Shown here piece by piece: positions 1-8,722 of a DNA stretch of 40,459 nucleotides. The first letter of the stretch is position 1; every line of letters starts with the position of its first letter. The notes beneath the pieces are model-generated. The model was not told where the DNA came from. It searched no databases and saw nothing but the letters and a program-made list of their open reading frames with translations. A program made the position numbers and the translations under genes. Origin of the DNA: Bacteroidota bacterium (GTDB lineage: Bacteria; Bacteroidota; Bacteroidia; JABDFU01); NCBI GenBank assembly GCA_013286655.1, contig JABDFG010000015.1:1-40459 (forward strand), written 5' to 3'.

Positions 1-441
1 CGGATAATTGATCGTGTAAAATTCCTGTAAACAAATGATATCGGCCGATTCTTCCTTCAGCAACTTGAGTATCCGTATCCTGTTATCCGGCAGCTTTTTG
101 TTCCAGCGGTCAAAATCGAGTAATCGGACATTATAGGAAAGGACCCTGATGTCTTTTTTATTGTTTTTGTTGTTCTTATTCAGGGAAAAAGAACCGAAAT
201 TGAAATAGCTGCTTAGCATAAAGCATCCCAACAGCAAAACAATGAGAGATAAAATGAGTCTTTTCTTCCCCAAAATGAGCCAATAAATGCTAAAAGCCAT
301 GTTTATTAAAACCAGCACTGGATAAGCTAAACCAAAAAAAGCAATGAAAGGAAATTGTTCAGGACTGACAAAAGGAGCCAGGCAGGATATAAGCAAACAG
401 GATACTGCGAGAAGGTATAGCGTGAAGATGAATCTATTCAT
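1..441 (-). CDS. Endonuclease/exonuclease/phosphatase-family membrane protein (N-terminal part, cut by window edge)
   Basis: The gene starts with ATG at 441 and reads off the left end, so 147 residues are visible. Residues about 4-24, 33-57 and 60-80 are hydrophobic and look like three membrane segments. A short Asn/Lys-rich linker follows. From about residue 97 the start of an EEP (DNase I-like) domain is visible: a SYNV motif with Asn104, then LQE with Glu140, the usual metal-binding Glu. The catalytic His and Asp motifs lie outside the window. It is the last gene of the minus-strand group mutL - rhomboid - rhomboid - EEP. Membrane-anchored EEP proteins of Bacteroidota have no firmly established substrate; nuclease or phosphodiesterase activity is only a family-level inference. 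Confidence 0.85.
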   Translation of the reverse strand, partial: MNRFIFTLYLLAVSCLLISCLAPFVSPEQFPFIAFFGLAYPVLVLINMAFSIYWLILGKKRLILSLIVLLLGCFMLSSYFNFGSFSLNKNNKNNKKDIRVLSYNVRLLDFDRWNKKLPDNRIRILKLLKEESADIICLQEFYTINYP

Positions 442-449
442 GATTTAGC

Positions 450-555
450 GAGTAGGCAATTATTAGCGAATAGCGAATAGCCAGCAGGGGTTAATGTAAC
501 TTAAATAAATGAACAAAAACAATTCTCCCTATTCGCTATTGGCTATTTCCTACTC
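450..555. repeat. Intergenic imperfect inverted repeat built on AGCGAAT units
   Basis: The left arm (450-480) and right arm (529-555) are imperfect reverse complements. Both arms contain GAGTAGG at the outer end and AGCGAATAG at the inner end, and the left arm has a tandem 7-base unit AGCGAAT. The spacer (481-528) is A/T rich. It lies between the second rhomboid stop and the EEP gene start. It could fold into a long hairpin and act as a terminator or RNA-stability element, or be a dispersed genomic repeat. The arms are seen directly; the function is not known. Confidence 0.7.
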
Positions 556-584
556 ACTGATAATTGGTTATTATTCATCCCCAC

Positions 585-1451
585 CTATTTCCCCTGCTTA
601 AAAAGAAATTCTTTTTCGTCTTTGTTCAGGCTATCGTAGCCGGACCTGGAAATTTTATCCAGAATCTCATTAATTCGTTTTTCTACTGCTAATTTGTTCA
701 TATTATACTCTTCGTCGCTGAGCCGTTTCTTATAAACAACATTCATTTTGCTGCGTGGCTTGCCTAATTTTTCAAACCAGGTTATAATTGAATTTACGAA
801 GGAACCGAGATCCGTTCCTTTGCGGTATTGCACAATGAATAAATATCCGTATAATGCTCCACCAATATGGGCTATTTTTCCACCTGTATTATTGTAAAGG
901 TCGATGATACTGGTCAGCACGAATGAAGTAAGTGCAATGTATTTCAGTTTCACTTCGCCCAGCAGAAATACCTGAACAGTGTAATTGGGAATTAGAAATG
1001 CGATGGCAACAACAATTGCCATAACGGCAGCGGAGGCTCCGATCAGTGGCATGCCCGCTATGGAGAATGGGAATACTGATCCGCAGATTAAAAACAGTAT
1101 CCCTCCGGAGATTCCTCCCAGGAGATACGTGCTGATAAGCTGCTTACTCCCAATAAATTCTACAAATAATTGTCCCATCCAATATAACCACAGCATATTG
1201 AATAAAATGTGAAATACATCAATCTGGAGAAACATATACGTGAAAATACTCCAGAAGTGAGTAAGGAAAAATGAGAGAGCAGGACTCAATCCGAATAACT
1301 CATAAACGAGGGTTGAATCGTAGCCGGACAGTTTTGAAATTCCAATGTACAGGTTGCCGGCAATAAACAAAATGACATTAATGACGATTAATTTCATTAA
1401 GCCATTGTTCTTTCCTCTGAATGTATTTTTTAGATCTTCGGTAAATGACAT
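585..1451 (-). CDS. Rhomboid family intramembrane serine protease with C-terminal DUF6576-like tail
   Basis: A 288-residue polytopic membrane protein. I chose ATG 1451, ten bases after the stop of the upstream rhomboid; the open frame continues to 1595 but that would overlap the upstream gene by 134 bases. The rhomboid core is present: FHILFN with His81 and Asn85 (oxyanion-hole type residues), the serine motif GASA with Ser140, and AHIGG with catalytic His195. The usual GxSG is GASA here, and the position matching GlpG His145 is Gln76. The last ~50 residues form a charged, soluble helical tail resembling DUF6576, common in Bacteroidota rhomboids. The Ser/His dyad is intact, so activity is plausible; the substrate is unknown. 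Confidence 0.9.
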   Translation of the reverse strand: MSFTEDLKNTFRGKNNGLMKLIVINVILFIAGNLYIGISKLSGYDSTLVYELFGLSPALSFFLTHFWSIFTYMFLQIDVFHILFNMLWLYWMGQLFVEFIGSKQLISTYLLGGISGGILFLICGSVFPFSIAGMPLIGASAAVMAIVVAIAFLIPNYTVQVFLLGEVKLKYIALTSFVLTSIIDLYNNTGGKIAHIGGALYGYLFIVQYRKGTDLGSFVNSIITWFEKLGKPRSKMNVVYKKRLSDEEYNMNKLAVEKRINEILDKISRSGYDSLNKDEKEFLFKQGK

Positions 1452-1461
1452 GAGCGATTGT

Positions 1462-2337
1462 TCAATAGAAATTAGCGCGGTTTCTGCCCCAGTATTTAAT
1501 AAGAATAAATCCGAAGAGCATTCCGCCCAGGTGTGCAAAATGAGCGACATTGTCTGCAGGATTGTTTTGGATGCCTGAAAATAATTCGATGGCACCGTAG
1601 ATGATCACAAAGTATTTCGCTTTAACAGGGATGGCAAAATACACGTAAAGCAGGGTATTGGGGAATAACATTCCGAAGGCAAGCAGTACCCCGAATATGG
1701 AACCGGAAGCACCCACAACAACCGGTGCGTTTAATAATTCTTCTTTATAACTTCGCATGAAATCAACGGACGCATTCAGCATGCCTGTTTTATCTCCGGA
1801 TGCCTCCATGCTGTTGAAATGGGTAACAAGGTCATTTACCTGGTTCCGCATTTCATTGGAAACTATTTTTAAATGTTCCGACTGGAAGAAGGTCTCAAAT
1901 GTTTTGAGGTCAGGATTACTGATATAGGAATTAACCACATCAAGCGTAGGACGGATTCCTGAATAAACGTGAGGGATGCCAAAATAGAAAACAAGGTAAT
2001 GTGTCAGAGCAGCGCCGAGACCTGTAATCAGGTAGAAGGTAAGAAAACGTTTGCCTCCCCAAAAATTTTCGAGGGTTGAACCAAACATCCATAATGCAAA
2101 CATATTGGAAAGCAGGTGAAAAAAATCGCCGTGCATGAACATGTAGGTGATTAATTGATAAGGCCTGAAATCAGAAGCGAAAAAGAAGTGCAAGCCCAGA
2201 ATTTCACTGAGTTCTATATTGAATGAGCTGCTAAGAACAAATTTGGCAATTAAAAGCAGCGTGTTAATAATGAGTAAATTCTTTATTACCGGAGGTAAGA
2301 TCTGAAAACTGGATGGACGGTATTCCTGGTAGCTCAT
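1462..2337 (-). CDS. Rhomboid family intramembrane serine protease
   Basis: 291 residues with about six membrane segments. The active-site pattern is complete: HGDFFHLLSN (His69, His74, Asn78), GASG with catalytic Ser211, and AHLGG with catalytic His269. Between the second and third core segments there is a hydrophilic insertion of roughly 80 residues (about 125-205), which many Bacteroidota rhomboids carry. The gene starts 17 bases after the mutL stop and ends 10 bases before a second rhomboid gene, so the three are probably co-transcribed. It should cleave transmembrane helices of partner proteins in the inner membrane. Nothing in the sequence identifies the substrate. Confidence 0.93.
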   Translation of the reverse strand: MSYQEYRPSSFQILPPVIKNLLIINTLLLIAKFVLSSSFNIELSEILGLHFFFASDFRPYQLITYMFMHGDFFHLLSNMFALWMFGSTLENFWGGKRFLTFYLITGLGAALTHYLVFYFGIPHVYSGIRPTLDVVNSYISNPDLKTFETFFQSEHLKIVSNEMRNQVNDLVTHFNSMEASGDKTGMLNASVDFMRSYKEELLNAPVVVGASGSIFGVLLAFGMLFPNTLLYVYFAIPVKAKYFVIIYGAIELFSGIQNNPADNVAHFAHLGGMLFGFILIKYWGRNRANFY

Positions 2338-2354
2338 AAATTTACGTTATCGCA

Positions 2355-4193
2355 TTATTTTTTAAATAATTTTTCCAGGTCCGCAAACGGGAGTGTTGTT
2401 ACGATACTTTTGCCGGAAGCTGAAGTGTAGGGCATGGAGCAAGCAAACAGCCGGTCAATGATATCCTGCATTTCGTTTTGCGTTAAAATTTTTCCGGTTT
2501 TAATGGCTGCATTTTTGGCCAGGGACCGGGCAATATTTTCCCGTTTGCTGATCTTAACATCTGTCAGGTTTTGTTTGTAGGTTTCCAGCAGGCTTTCCAA
2601 AAGCTGGACTCCGTCCGTATTGTTAACATCGGCTGGTATACCATTGATAACATAGGTGTTTTTCCCAAATTCACTCAGGTCAAAACCAATGCTTTGTATC
2701 TCCTCTTTTAGTTCTTTTACCAATTCAAAATCCCTGGTATTCAGTTCAATCGTTTTTGGAAAAAGTTCCTGCTGGGAAGTAGCCTTATGGTTTTCGATAC
2801 TGTTTAAATAATATTCGTATAAAATGCGTTCGTGGGCACCCTGCTGATCAATCAGCATCAAGCCTGACTTAATAGGTGACAAGAGGTATTTTGCATGCAG
2901 TTGAAACACTTGTTTGTCTTCTTCAACCGGAAAGGCTTTGGTCTGAGTGGGTAAAAGGGGTTTTTGCTGTTCCTGTAAGGTAGCTTCTGCCTGAATTGAT
3001 TCGTACATCTTTTCCCAGTTCGCCTTGTTTGATATGTTCAGGACAGATGGCGCTTTTCTACTCGTTGAGTCTGTATTATCTGTCCTAAAAGGGTTATAGT
3101 CGGGATTGATTTTTATTGTAGGTTCCGGAATAAAACTTTTGTCCGATTTAAGCGGGATGTTGGCAAAACTCATTTCCTGCTCAAAGTCGAGCGTGGGCGT
3201 TAAATTATATTTTCCCAAAGACAGCTTAATGCTGGATCGTAAAATTGAATAGATGGATCGTTCGTCTTCAAATTTTATTTCCGTTTTTGTCGGATGAATA
3301 TTGATGTCAATTGTTTTAGGATCAACTTCCATTAAAATAAAATAGGAAGGAAAACTTTCTTTTGAAAGCAATTGTTCATAGGCCGTTTGTATGGCATGAC
3401 TCAAATAAGCGCTTTTAATGAAGCGCTTATTGATAAAAAAAAATTGTTCACCTCTTGTTTTTCTTGCATGTTCCGGTTTGCCAATGTAACCGGCCAGGTT
3501 GATTATATTTGTTTCCTGCTCAACGGGTACTAAACGTTCATTGTAATTACTTCCAAACAAAGCAATGATGCGTTGTTTGAACGAAGATTTTTCCAGTTGA
3601 AAAATAAGCTGGTTGTTGTGATACAAGGAAAATGCTATTTCAGGATGGGGTAGTGCAATACGTTCGAATTCTTCCATAACATGACGGAACTCTACCTGGT
3701 CAGACTTTAGGAAATTTCTGCGCGCCGGAACATTGTAAAATAAATTTTTAACAGAAAAAGAGGTTCCGGAAGAACAGCTGCAAGGGCTCTGATCCTTTAT
3801 TTCACTACCTTCTATTTCAATACAGGTTCCAATCTCGTTCTCCGGCTTGCGCGATTTTAGTTCCACCTGGGCAATGGCGGCGATAGAGGCCAATGCTTCA
3901 CCCCGGAACCCCTTAGTCCGGATATTGAACAGGTCTTCTGCTTTCGTTATCTTAGAAGTTGCATGTCGTTCAAAACTCCTGCGTGCATCTGTTTCCGTCA
4001 TGCCAACACCATTGTCGATCACCTGGATCAGACTTTTTCCGGCATCTTTCACAATCAGTTTAATCAGGGTAGCTCCTGCATCCACGGCATTCTCTAATAA
4101 TTCTTTAACCGCTGATGCCGGGCGCTGAATAACTTCACCTGCTGCGATCTGGTTGGCCACTGAATCAGGTAAAAGTTGGATTATATCGGGCAT
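2355..4193 (-). CDS. mutL: DNA mismatch repair protein MutL
   Basis: 612 residues, a normal length. The N-terminal GHKL ATPase is complete: ELLENAVDAGA (catalytic Glu34, Mg-binding Asn35), DNGVGM near 60, and TKGFRGEAL near 93. The Ser/Thr/Pro-rich linker spans roughly 340-425 and the C-terminal dimerisation domain about 425-612. In that domain the metal-binding motif DQHA(X)2E(X)4E is degenerate (DQQG at 449-452 with Glu455 and Glu460), the expected Cys of the ACR-type motif is Lys (AKNAAIKTG, 559-567), and no CPHG motif is present (region 584-600). MutL couples MutS mismatch recognition to downstream excision. Here a self-contained nicking activity is doubtful. It heads a minus-strand group with two rhomboids. 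Confidence 0.96.
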   Translation of the reverse strand: MPDIIQLLPDSVANQIAAGEVIQRPASAVKELLENAVDAGATLIKLIVKDAGKSLIQVIDNGVGMTETDARRSFERHATSKITKAEDLFNIRTKGFRGEALASIAAIAQVELKSRKPENEIGTCIEIEGSEIKDQSPCSCSSGTSFSVKNLFYNVPARRNFLKSDQVEFRHVMEEFERIALPHPEIAFSLYHNNQLIFQLEKSSFKQRIIALFGSNYNERLVPVEQETNIINLAGYIGKPEHARKTRGEQFFFINKRFIKSAYLSHAIQTAYEQLLSKESFPSYFILMEVDPKTIDINIHPTKTEIKFEDERSIYSILRSSIKLSLGKYNLTPTLDFEQEMSFANIPLKSDKSFIPEPTIKINPDYNPFRTDNTDSTSRKAPSVLNISNKANWEKMYESIQAEATLQEQQKPLLPTQTKAFPVEEDKQVFQLHAKYLLSPIKSGLMLIDQQGAHERILYEYYLNSIENHKATSQQELFPKTIELNTRDFELVKELKEEIQSIGFDLSEFGKNTYVINGIPADVNNTDGVQLLESLLETYKQNLTDVKISKRENIARSLAKNAAIKTGKILTQNEMQDIIDRLFACSMPYTSASGKSIVTTLPFADLEKLFKK

Positions 4194-4326
4194 TGCTACT
4201 TTTTTCTTTACCAGTAAAAATAACGATAATTGTGATTGAGGAGGCTGAATTTCAATTCACAAAATACCGTTCATAAGTTGAACCTGGCTTGGTCCTTCTT
4301 CATCGGGCAATTGAATAATTTTGAAA

Positions 4327-7272
4327 ATGATCAAAGAAAGAATACCTGCGGTTGTCCGACTCTTAGCAGTGATCAATTTATTCTGCGGCATAGGTTCTGC
4401 ACAAACGATCGCTACTTCCCTACCTTTTTATGCTTTAAGCGATACTCATTGGGCGGACTCTGTTTTTCAAACGCTTTCAGTGGACGAACGCATCGGACAA
4501 TTATTCATGGTAGCGGCTTATTCCAACAAGGATAAAAAGCATGTGAATGACGTTAGGAAACTGGTCAGGAAATACAAAATCGGGGGTCTCATCTTTTTTC
4601 AGGGTGGCCCGGTCCGGGAAGCCAGACTGACAAATAGTTATCAGCAACTGGCGAAAGTTCCCCTGCTCATTTCGATTGATGCGGAATGGGGCCTGGCGAT
4701 GCGTCTGGATAGTACAGTTCAGTTTCCCCGTCAGATGTCATTAGGGGCTATTCAGAATGACAGTCTGATTTATCAAATGGGGGCAGAAATTGCCCGTCAA
4801 TGTAAACGGATCGGAATTCAGGTAAACCTGGCTCCGGTAGTTGATATCAACAGTAATCCCCTTAACCCGGTTATCAGCAATCGTTCCTTTGGTGAAAACA
4901 AATACCTTGTCGCTCAAAAGGCGCTGATGTATATGAAGGGTATGCAAGACAATGGCGTCCTGGCGAATGCGAAACACTTTCCCGGCCATGGAGATACGGA
5001 TAGTGATTCTCATAAAACATTGCCCGTTATTACCCATTCGAAGGATTTGCTGGACTCTCTGGACCTCTATCCTTTTAAACAATTGTTCGGACAGGGATTG
5101 GGTAGTTTAATGGTTGCGCATTTATTTGTCCCTTCCCTGGATACGACAAAGAATACCGCTTCCACACTTTCGAAAAATATTGTTACCGGTTTGCTCCAGA
5201 ACGAACTTAAATTTAAGGGTTTGATATTTACGGATGCGCTCAACATGAAAGGTGTGAGTAAATATTACGCACCCGGAGTGGTTGATGTGAAGGCACTTTT
5301 AGCTGGGAATGATGTTCTGTTGTTTTCGGAGAATGTGCCTACGGCTATTCTGGAAATCAAAAAGGCCATCGCCAATGGCGAAATCACCCAGGAAGAAATT
5401 GACAAGCGCTGCCGGAAAATACTATTGGCGAAACAGTGGTGCGGTCTGAATTATTACAGGCCCATTGAGTTGAAAAATCTGTACAAGGATCTGAACACAC
5501 CGGGTGCAGAACTGATTAACCGCCGGCTCATCGAAGCTTCGCTCACACTTTTGCAAAACAAACACAACCTGGTTCCTTTACAAAAACTTGATACACTCCG
5601 GATTGCATCCTTGTCCCTGGGATATAAAACGATTAATGGCTTTCAGAAAATGTTGAATAACTATTCTCCTGTAGATAATTTTGGTTTGGATAAAACTTCC
5701 TCTCCTGCCGAATGTGATTCCGTTATAAAATGGTTGAAGTCTTATAATCTGGTGATCATTCAAGTGAACAATACGAATAATTCACCCGCAAAAAACTTTG
5801 GATTCGGAGATTCCTCCTTGCGGATTTTACAGGCGGTTATGCATCAAAGCAAAACGATCATCAATGTATCGGCTAATCCCTATATTCTTGGTAAGTTAGA
5901 TAGCCTGAAGAATGCGGATGTTGTGCTTATGTCGTATGAAGATAATGAACTCAGTCAAAGCATCTCCGCGCAACTGATTTTTGGAGCTATTGGTGCAAAT
6001 GGAAAACTACCAGTTACTACTTCTCCGGTGTTCAGAGCAGGAATGGGAATGGAAACCAAAAGCCTGGGACGTTTTAAATACACTATTCCTGAGGAACTTG
6101 GAATAACACAGGCGGGTTTCGAAAAAATTGACAGTATCGCTCTGAGAGGAATAAGAGACAGGATTTACCCGGGCTGCCAGGTATTTGTTGCCAAGGATGG
6201 GAAAGTTATTTATCAAAAGGCATTTGGTTATCATACGTATGACAAAAAACAGCCGGTCCGCAATGACGATCTCTATGATCTTGCTTCCATCACCAAAATT
6301 ACAGCCACCACTCCGGCGGTTATGAAATTGGTAGAAGAAAAGAAGCTGAACCTGGATGACAGCCTTGCTACTTATTTGCCGGAACTGAAGGGCAGTAATA
6401 AACAAGATATTGTGATCCGGGAAATGATGACGCATCAGGCCGGCTTGCGTGACTGGATACCTTTTTGGATGTATACGGTGAAAAAAGGCCATTATTTACC
6501 CGGGATATACAGCCGGTCGCCCAGTGATTCATTTCCGCTCCGGGTCGCAGAGGATTTGTTCATTACCAGAAATTACGCAGATACCATTTATAGTATGATT
6601 ACCTTGTCGGAGGTCAAGGGAGCCGGTAAATATAAGTACAGTGATCTGGGGTATTATTATCTGAAAAAAATCATCGAAAAAAAGAAAGGTATGCCGTTGG
6701 ATAAATATGTGTCGGAAACTTTTTACCATCCCTTGGGGCTTTCTACGATGGGGTATAAACCACGTGAACATTTTGACCTGGACCGGATTGTTCCGACGGA
6801 GCGAGATACCAGATTTCGTCATCAATTGATACAGGGGGATGTACACGATCAGGGGGCAGCCATGCTGGGAGGAGTAGGGGGCCATGCAGGTTTATTTTCG
6901 GATGCGAATGACCTGGCTGTTCTGATGCAAATGTATCTTCAGAAAGGTGAATATGCAGGTGTGCATTACCTGGATTCATCCGTTGTGAATGAGTTTACCC
7001 GTTGCCAGTATTGTCTGGATAACCGCAGAGGTATTGGTTTCGATAAACCCGAAACGGGGTCCTCTAAAGAAAATCCGGTATGTGATTGTGTATCACCTTT
7101 AAGTTATGGGCATACAGGTTTTACGGGAACATTAACATGGGCAGATCCTGCTAAAAATTTGGTGTATGTTTTCCTTTCCAATCGTGTTTATCCGAATGCA
7201 GATGTCAATAAGCTGGCTAAAACGGGTATTCGAAGTAAAATCCAGGAAGTAATTTATGAGGCTATAAAATAA
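4327..7272 (+). CDS. NagZ-type GH3 beta-N-acetylglucosaminidase fused to a serine beta-lactamase-fold domain
   Basis: 981 residues from ATG 4327 (an in-frame TTG lies at 4321). Residues 1-25 look like a Sec signal peptide ending near GSAQ. Residues about 40-380 form a GH3 domain of NagZ type: KHFPGHG at 216-222, followed by the Asp/His acid-base motif DSH (227-229), and the nucleophile Asp303 in FTDALNM. An alpha/beta sandwich domain (about 390-580) follows. Residues about 600-980 are a class C beta-lactamase fold with SITK (Ser654, Lys657), YSD (Tyr771) and HTG (929-931). In Bacillus, the separate proteins NagZ and AmiE combine these two activities to strip GlcNAc and then the peptide from MurNAc-peptides. 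By analogy this fusion probably degrades or recycles muropeptides outside the cytoplasm. The second activity could instead be an esterase or another peptidase. Confidence 0.92.
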   Translation: MIKERIPAVVRLLAVINLFCGIGSAQTIATSLPFYALSDTHWADSVFQTLSVDERIGQLFMVAAYSNKDKKHVNDVRKLVRKYKIGGLIFFQGGPVREARLTNSYQQLAKVPLLISIDAEWGLAMRLDSTVQFPRQMSLGAIQNDSLIYQMGAEIARQCKRIGIQVNLAPVVDINSNPLNPVISNRSFGENKYLVAQKALMYMKGMQDNGVLANAKHFPGHGDTDSDSHKTLPVITHSKDLLDSLDLYPFKQLFGQGLGSLMVAHLFVPSLDTTKNTASTLSKNIVTGLLQNELKFKGLIFTDALNMKGVSKYYAPGVVDVKALLAGNDVLLFSENVPTAILEIKKAIANGEITQEEIDKRCRKILLAKQWCGLNYYRPIELKNLYKDLNTPGAELINRRLIEASLTLLQNKHNLVPLQKLDTLRIASLSLGYKTINGFQKMLNNYSPVDNFGLDKTSSPAECDSVIKWLKSYNLVIIQVNNTNNSPAKNFGFGDSSLRILQAVMHQSKTIINVSANPYILGKLDSLKNADVVLMSYEDNELSQSISAQLIFGAIGANGKLPVTTSPVFRAGMGMETKSLGRFKYTIPEELGITQAGFEKIDSIALRGIRDRIYPGCQVFVAKDGKVIYQKAFGYHTYDKKQPVRNDDLYDLASITKITATTPAVMKLVEEKKLNLDDSLATYLPELKGSNKQDIVIREMMTHQAGLRDWIPFWMYTVKKGHYLPGIYSRSPSDSFPLRVAEDLFITRNYADTIYSMITLSEVKGAGKYKYSDLGYYYLKKIIEKKKGMPLDKYVSETFYHPLGLSTMGYKPREHFDLDRIVPTERDTRFRHQLIQGDVHDQGAAMLGGVGGHAGLFSDANDLAVLMQMYLQKGEYAGVHYLDSSVVNEFTRCQYCLDNRRGIGFDKPETGSSKENPVCDCVSPLSYGHTGFTGTLTWADPAKNLVYVFLSNRVYPNADVNKLAKTGIRSKIQEVIYEAIK

Positions 7273-7291
7273 TTCTCAATTTGTTCTTTGG

Positions 7292-7299
7292 TATATTTG
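7292..7299 (+). promoter_or_regulatory. -7 box TATATTTG, four bases before bshA start
   Basis: Exact match to the Bacteroidota -7 consensus TAnnTTTG, separated by N4 from ATG 7304. No good -33 TTTG is seen at the usual distance. The predicted transcript would have almost no leader. Confidence 0.6.
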
Positions 7300-7303
7300 A
7301 TCC

Positions 7304-8425
7304 ATGAAAATCGGAATTGTTTGTTATCCTACTTTTGGAGGTAGTGGAGTAGTTGCTACCGAACTTGGAATCGCATTAGCTAAAAAAGGCCATAAAGTGC
7401 ATTTCATCACTTACAGTATTCCCGTGCGTTTAGATACGCACTCGGAAAATTTGTTTTATCATGAAGTGCGTGTTTCCGATTATCCTTTATTCGAGTACCA
7501 GCCTTACGAACTTGTTTTATCCAGCATGTTGGTAAATGTAGTGAAATATGAAAAGCTTGATCTTTTGCATGTTCACTATGCAATTCCACACGCCTCGGCT
7601 GCCTATATGGCTAAACAAATATTGGCTTCTCAAGGTATTCATATACCTTTTATCACTACCCTGCATGGAACGGATATCACGTTGCTTGGCAAGGATGCCT
7701 CTTTTGAACCGGTGATCACGTTTGCTATTAATCAAAGCGATGCTGTAACGGCTGTTTCCAAAAGTCTTCAACAGGATACCTATAAGTATTTTAATATTAA
7801 GAAGGAGGTACAGGTAATCCCGAATTTCATCAATCTGGATGAATATACCTTCGAAAACAGTGGGGAGCAAAAGAAAGTATATGCCCCTTATGGTGAAAAA
7901 ATATTAATTCATGTTTCCAATTTTCGTAAAGTGAAACGAGTGGAAGATGTTTTGAGAGTTTTTGACAAGGTTCGCAAAAAAATTCCGGCCAAATTAATTT
8001 TGATCGGAGATGGGCCTGAACGAAGTAATATACAGCGTTTGTGCCGGGAACTGGATACGTGTGGTGATATTCATTCCCTGGGAAAGGTAGTTAGCCCCGA
8101 AAAAGTACTGCCTGTTGCAGATCTTTTTCTTCTGACATCTGAAACGGAAAGTTTTGGACTATCTGCCCTGGAGGCAATGGCCTCTAAAGTCCCGGTCATA
8201 TCTACCAATACAGGAGGAATTCCGGAAGTTAACAAACAAGGTTATTCGGGCTTTATGAGTAATGTGGGTGACATTGAAGACATGGCAAAAAATGCGGTTT
8301 ATTTGCTGGAAGACGAAGATCGTTTAGCCCAGTTTCGAAGCAATGCCTATGAACAGGCCCAAAAATTTGAAATAAAAAAAGTGTTGCCGATGTATGAGAA
8401 TCTGTATACTTCTTTAACCCCCTGA
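7304..8425 (+). CDS. bshA: N-acetyl-alpha-D-glucosaminyl L-malate synthase BshA
   Basis: 373 residues, a GT4-family retaining glycosyltransferase. It joins UDP-GlcNAc and L-malate in the first step of bacillithiol synthesis in the cytoplasm. The N-terminus carries the characteristic BshA glycine loop ([14 protein letters not shown], residues 9-22) and [11 protein letters not shown]. The C-terminal half holds the nucleotide-sugar site with the GT4 EX7E pattern in ESFGLSALE. The length matches the family. It follows the GH3 fusion gene by 31 bases but has its own -7 box at 7292. Its 3' end overlaps the convergent SUI1 gene by 12 bases. The other bacillithiol genes (bshB, bshC) are not in the window. 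Confidence 0.95.
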   Translation: MKIGIVCYPTFGGSGVVATELGIALAKKGHKVHFITYSIPVRLDTHSENLFYHEVRVSDYPLFEYQPYELVLSSMLVNVVKYEKLDLLHVHYAIPHASAAYMAKQILASQGIHIPFITTLHGTDITLLGKDASFEPVITFAINQSDAVTAVSKSLQQDTYKYFNIKKEVQVIPNFINLDEYTFENSGEQKKVYAPYGEKILIHVSNFRKVKRVEDVLRVFDKVRKKIPAKLILIGDGPERSNIQRLCRELDTCGDIHSLGKVVSPEKVLPVADLFLLTSETESFGLSALEAMASKVPVISTNTGGIPEVNKQGYSGFMSNVGDIEDMAKNAVYLLEDEDRLAQFRSNAYEQAQKFEIKKVLPMYENLYTSLTP

Positions 8426-8722
8426 TTTTTTTGCCGGATATCCGGCTGCGGCAAGCAGCACTAATAGCTTGTCCCGGTGATCCCCCTGTAAAATAATCTC
8501 TCCTTCTTTGACAGAGCCTCCCACAGCACATTTTTGTTTTAATAGTTTACACAGTTGTTCCAGAGAATCATTCGTGCCTTTGAAGTCCGTAATCCGGGTA
8601 ACCATTTTGCCACCCCCTTTCCTGTCCAGGTGGATTTTCAGGTTTTGCTGCCCGGGAGAAAAAAAAGCTGCATTGGTGGAGTAAACGAAACCGGAGGAAT
8701 CGTTTTTATTTTTGTGCCCCAT
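8414..8722 (-). CDS. SUI1/YciH family translation initiation factor-like protein
   Basis: 102 residues from ATG 8722; this start is preferred because the N-terminus MGHKNKN matches the family, while the open frame extends upstream only to 8755 inside the preceding gene. The SUI1 (eIF1-like) domain occupies about residues 30-100: basic region [11 protein letters not shown], then [19 protein letters not shown], typical of bacterial YciH. eIF1 in archaea and eukaryotes guards start-codon selection; the bacterial role is less clear and has been linked to stringent initiation. It overlaps the upstream glycosyltransferase by 17 bases on the same strand and convergent bshA by 12 bases. Confidence 0.9.
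   Translation of the reverse strand: MGHKNKNDSSGFVYSTNAAFFSPGQQNLKIHLDRKGGGKMVTRITDFKGTNDSLEQLCKLLKQKCAVGGSVKEGEIILQGDHRDKLLVLLAAAGYPAKKSGG

Noticed and set aside
1452-1595. N-terminal extension of the second rhomboid
   Set aside because: It overlaps the upstream rhomboid's conserved C-terminal end; ATG 1451 gives a normal family length.
6007-6492. Minus-strand frame of 161 codons inside the GH3 fusion gene
   Set aside because: A shadow of a strongly supported plus-strand domain; no motif or ribosome-binding context.
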